From the IMG/VR virus record IMGVR_UViG_3300017779_000037, positions 1-38,050 of that record: a stretch of DNA of 38,050 nucleotides, one strand, 5' to 3'. This DNA is from a virus. Shown here one piece after another: positions 35,092 through 38,050 of this stretch (positions are counted from its first letter, which is position 1; each line of letters begins with the position of its first letter). The notes beneath the pieces were generated by a model that made no database searches, was not told the origin of the DNA, and saw only the letters and a program-made list of their open reading frames with translations. Position numbers and translations under genes: made by a program.

Positions 35092-36628
35092 GATAAGAGA
35101 AGGCGAAACGTTACACCAATTCAAAGAACGTATGATTGACTCAGTCAGTGAGTCATATTGTGCGGCTAAATGGTATAATGCTACTATATGGTTAGGACAT
35201 GGGCAGACAGCTTCATGTCACCACCCACCAGGGCATTGGATTCCACTAGAAGAATTAAAAGATAATCCTACAGCAATTCACAATACAAAGCATAAGAAAC
35301 TAATGCGTAAGTATATGCAAGAAGGCAAAAGACCAGCAGAATGTGAATACTGTTGGAAAGTTGAAGATATGGGTAAAGATAATATATCTGACCGTGTATT
35401 CAAAACAGAAATCTTTAAAGATGAAGATATTCATAAAAGTGCAGAAATGCCATGGGATGAAAATGTCATGTTGCGTACACTTGAAATATCATTCGATAGA
35501 GCCTGTAACTTTAAATGTTCATACTGTAATCCTGCTTTCAGTACCGCATGGGTTAAGGATATAAATCAATATGGCGGATATCAAAATATTCAATCAGATG
35601 GACGAGGACACTTTGTCGATACTGCACCATGGGCGGCTCCTGCCGCAAAACATGAAGAAGATAATCCTTACATTCAAGCATTTCATCAGTGGTGGGAAAA
35701 CGGTCTAGCAGACAACTTAGAAGAAATTCGTATTACTGGTGGTGAACCTATTATGCATAAAGGTACTTGGAAATTGTTTGATTGGTTTGAACAAAATCCA
35801 GATAGAGGAAGAAATATGCGTTTTGCTATTAACTCTAATCTATGTCCAACTAAGCCTGCAATATTTGAAAGACTTATTGAAAAGTCATGGATCGTTCCTA
35901 ACTTAGAAATTTATACTTCTATGGAAGCAACAAAACATCAAGCAGAATATATTCGTGATGGTTTAGATTATGACTTCTGGAAAGACAATATCCATCAAGT
36001 ATTAAAAAGAGGAAACATTAAAAAAGTACACATGATGATGACAATCAATTCGTTGTGTTTGACAACTATTACAGAATTTATGGAAGAGATGTTACAACTT
36101 AGAGATGAGTACGGACAACGTGCGCCTACAATGACGTTAAACATTTTACGTTTCCCATCATTTCAGAGTGCGGCAATTTTGCCTGAACATATTAAAACAT
36201 TCTATAAAGATAAATTAGAAAGATGGTTTTCAACTGAACGGGCACAAACAGGATTGACTGAGGCAGAAAAAGCAAGTACACAACGTCTGATTGACTACCT
36301 AGATATTGTGAAGACGCCTCATAAAAATACAGCAGAAACTCCTAAGCTATATAATGACTTTAAAGCATTCTTTGAACAGTATGATATTAGAAGAGGTAAG
36401 AACTTTAGAGAAACATTTAAAGGTCCTATTGCTGATTGGTATGACACATTGGTGGCAGAGTCACCAAGCAAAGAACAGATTTTGAATAAAGAATTAGTAT
36501 TCAAAACAAATGATAGAGGTGGTGATCCTGCAACTACAGAAGATTATGAAGGCGGAGATGATGAACACGAACAAGTTGGTGGTTGGGATACAAAGAACGA
36601 TGCTCTAGGAGGAGTTAAAGTTGAATGA
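35081..36628 (+). CDS. Twitch-domain radical SAM protein, type A (copy 2)
   Basis: A 515-residue paralogue of the gene at 32136. The N-terminal part has Cys27, Cys46 in SCHHPPGHWIPLEEL, and Cys88/91 in CEYCW. The radical SAM motif is CNFKCSYC (Cys142, 146, 149) and the SAM motif ITGGEPIM, followed by FAINSNLCP and LEIYTSMEATKHQAEYIRDG. The C-terminus adds an acidic Gly-rich tail (RGGDPATTEDYEGGDDEHE) absent from copy 1, perhaps a docking tail. It overlaps the previous gene by 11 bases and the sulfotransferase start by ATGA. Same family and unknown substrate as copy 1; divergence between copies implies an old duplication and separate targets. Confidence 0.85.
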   Translation: MTRKIREGETLHQFKERMIDSVSESYCAAKWYNATIWLGHGQTASCHHPPGHWIPLEELKDNPTAIHNTKHKKLMRKYMQEGKRPAECEYCWKVEDMGKDNISDRVFKTEIFKDEDIHKSAEMPWDENVMLRTLEISFDRACNFKCSYCNPAFSTAWVKDINQYGGYQNIQSDGRGHFVDTAPWAAPAAKHEEDNPYIQAFHQWWENGLADNLEEIRITGGEPIMHKGTWKLFDWFEQNPDRGRNMRFAINSNLCPTKPAIFERLIEKSWIVPNLEIYTSMEATKHQAEYIRDGLDYDFWKDNIHQVLKRGNIKKVHMMMTINSLCLTTITEFMEEMLQLRDEYGQRAPTMTLNILRFPSFQSAAILPEHIKTFYKDKLERWFSTERAQTGLTEAEKASTQRLIDYLDIVKTPHKNTAETPKLYNDFKAFFEQYDIRRGKNFRETFKGPIADWYDTLVAESPSKEQILNKELVFKTNDRGGDPATTEDYEGGDDEHEQVGGWDTKNDALGGVKVE

Positions 36629-37338
36629 AAAAACATTTAGTAATTTACTACGGAAGGTCGGGTAGTACACTAGTAGACCACTATGTATCAAGAAGTCTTT
36701 GCTCAAAAGAATTTTGGTTCAGCGAACATGGGTTCCCTTCATCAGAAATACACCACGATGAGTTGCTTATATATTATAAGAAACTTATGAAACTCAATGA
36801 ATCAAATATAGATTGGTGTATGAAATATCACATAAGTTCTGGAATGACTGCAAGACCTTTAAAAGGCAAAATGTATGACTTTAGTTTAGAAGGATCAAAG
36901 ATATTCTTTGAAGACCTTGGTATTACTGATTTACATTTTAGTTTTAGAATGGATATGCTAGATACAATTTATAGTCACATGATTGCAGAAAGAGACAATA
37001 CATGGGTAATGACTGATGGCGAAATGGGTGTACATAAAAAAAGATATTACGAAAAAGACTATGCACACAAAACATGTCATGCATATAACAAAAGTTATTT
37101 CTTATACAATGAATATGTTAAAGAATTTTCTAATAATTTCAATGTATCATTTTATCCATATGAAAATTTAAATAGTATATTTGATATTAGCAATGACCCT
37201 CGAGGCATGAAGAAACAGTTAACAAAAGAACAAAAAATAGATTTGATTTGGAACTATGATGAAATAGAACTTATAGCGAAAGAATTCCCTTTTTACCATG
37301 GTAAAATAAATTCTAAAAACGGAGTATTAGAAACGTAA
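36625..37338 (+). CDS. Sulfotransferase-like protein
   Basis: A 237-residue protein with the 5'-phosphosulfate loop of PAPS-dependent sulfotransferases at its N-terminus, YYGRSGSTLVD (Gly10-Thr15). A second motif, FRMDMLDTIYSHMIAERDNT with Arg108, Asp110 and Ser117, fits the 3'-phosphate loop (Arg, then Ser) of Stf0-like enzymes. Such enzymes transfer sulfate from PAPS to hydroxyls of sugars or tyrosine. It lies between radical SAM genes and downstream of three glycosyltransferases, so a sugar acceptor is plausible. AGGAGG lies upstream, and ATGA and TAATG couplings on either side make it part of the operon. It lacks a membrane anchor and is probably cytoplasmic. Confidence 0.7.
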   Translation: MKKHLVIYYGRSGSTLVDHYVSRSLCSKEFWFSEHGFPSSEIHHDELLIYYKKLMKLNESNIDWCMKYHISSGMTARPLKGKMYDFSLEGSKIFFEDLGITDLHFSFRMDMLDTIYSHMIAERDNTWVMTDGEMGVHKKRYYEKDYAHKTCHAYNKSYFLYNEYVKEFSNNFNVSFYPYENLNSIFDISNDPRGMKKQLTKEQKIDLIWNYDEIELIAKEFPFYHGKINSKNGVLET

Positions 37339-38050
37339 TGAAAAAGGTGATACCTATTTGGAAGAGCGACGGTAGTTGTGCAGAAGAAAGCGAAAATAAA
37401 GTTTTCTGTATGGCTCCATGGTCTCATACCTATATATCACCGCAAGGAGAACGTAGACTTTGTTGTGCATCACGTGAAGAACATTCATTTCAAAAGCAAT
37501 ACATTGATGCGTCAAATGATGAACGTTATGGTGAAGTAAAAGACTCTAAAACAGATGCAGACGATTTTAATCCAGTATCACTAGAAGAACATTGGAACTC
37601 TGATTACATGAAAGACATTAGAAAGAAACTAATGGCAGGAGAACGTATACCACAGTGTGATGTTTGCAATGATGACATTCTAAGTTTATCCTCTTATCGT
37701 AAATGGTTTACTGGTGTGCTATTCAGAGATAAAATACAAGAAGCATTCGATAAGACAGACGATGACGGGCATACAACAATGCCTGCTATATCATTTGACT
37801 ATCGTTACTCTAACTTGTGTAACTTTAAATGTCGTATGTGTGGTGAACAGTTATCAAGTTCATGGGAAGCAGAAAAGAAAAAACATAACATGTGGTCGAT
37901 TGAAAATCAACCCTTTATGCAACCAACTGTAAAACAAAAGATGGTTAAGTTTCAACGTACTGTAGTTGAGCCTGAATTTAAGAAAGCAATTAGTGATGGT
38001 ATCGTAGAAGAAATATATTGGGTAGGTGGTGAGCCACTTATGTACGATAT
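37338..38050 (+). CDS. Twitch-domain radical SAM protein, type B (copy 2, partial)
   Basis: An open frame from ATG 37338 (TAATG with the sulfotransferase stop) to the window edge, 237 visible residues. Cys24 lies in FCMAPWSHT, Cys42/43 in RRLCC, Cys107/110 in CDVC (Asn follows, where the other three copies have Trp). The radical SAM motif CNFKCRMC (Cys161, 165, 168) follows YSNL, and WVGGEPLM is the SAM motif. A long acidic insert (about 50-85) separates the first Cys pairs and is absent from copy 1. The remainder of the barrel lies outside the window. This is the fourth radical SAM gene of the operon, and it restores the type order A-B-A-B. Confidence 0.85.
   Translation, partial: MKKVIPIWKSDGSCAEESENKVFCMAPWSHTYISPQGERRLCCASREEHSFQKQYIDASNDERYGEVKDSKTDADDFNPVSLEEHWNSDYMKDIRKKLMAGERIPQCDVCNDDILSLSSYRKWFTGVLFRDKIQEAFDKTDDDGHTTMPAISFDYRYSNLCNFKCRMCGEQLSSSWEAEKKKHNMWSIENQPFMQPTVKQKMVKFQRTVVEPEFKKAISDGIVEEIYWVGGEPLMYD

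Noticed and set aside
1-38050. CRISPR arrays, tRNA genes, insertion sequences
   Set aside because: No regularly spaced direct repeats, no cloverleaf with TTCGA-type loop in the few intergenic gaps, and no transposase-like frame were seen. A dedicated tRNA and repeat scan would settle this; I could not run one.

Overview
The window reads as part of the late/structural region of a T4-like marine myovirus (tailed phage with a contractile tail). It is AT-rich: by eye roughly one third G+C, not computed. Genes are packed tightly, with many ATGA, TAATG or 11-nt overlaps. T4-type baseplate genes are recognisable (end of a gp53-like gene, a gp5-like central spike, gp25, gp6 and a giant protein in the gp7 position), and two copies of the late-promoter motif GATAAATA each lie 33 nt before a start codon. 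Four host-type promoters carry GANTC, the CcrM methylation site of Alphaproteobacteria. With the base composition this suggests, but does not prove, an alphaproteobacterial host such as a SAR11-type bacterium.

Layout. (1) 1-8559, plus strand: end of a gp53-like gene, a 1698-aa virion protein with an N-terminal P5-like cell-wall domain, an SGNH-hydrolase-like protein, a lysozyme-less gp5 spike, an M15 peptidase and a GH24-like protein. The spike and the peptidase are separated by a single in-frame TAA, and the octapeptide rhythm of the spike continues across it. (2) 8556-11735, minus strand: a block of eight small genes that look early. It runs from clpP through a PD-(D/E)XK-like nuclease and six small proteins of unknown function, one of them only 59 aa. 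Four near-consensus sigma70 promoters serve it, three with identical geometry and all with GANTC in the spacer. (3) 11821-28397, plus strand: a late promoter, then gp25, gp6 (1468 aa) and a 3020-aa gp7-position protein with a repeat-rich insertion. A second late promoter is followed by a 228-aa structural protein and a tandem pair of paralogous virion proteins. (4) 28401 to the window end, plus strand: a strong sigma70-type promoter heads an almost fully overlapping operon. It encodes a small protein, two paralogous GT-A glycosyltransferases, an unknown protein, a third glycosyltransferase-like protein and four twitch-domain radical SAM proteins in the order A-B-A-B, with a sulfotransferase between the third and fourth. 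The last radical SAM gene runs off the window.

How the parts may work together. Regions 1 and 3 build the baseplate and supply cell-wall-cutting and possibly polysaccharide-deacylating activities for entry. Region 2 looks like host-takeover functions read by host RNA polymerase. Region 4 is the best candidate for an undescribed system: a phage-encoded pathway that would glycosylate, sulfate and radically modify a glycan or peptide. Its substrate cannot be told from the sequence. No tRNA, CRISPR array, insertion sequence, origin or convincing factor-independent terminator was seen, and there is no gene-free stretch above about 120 bases.
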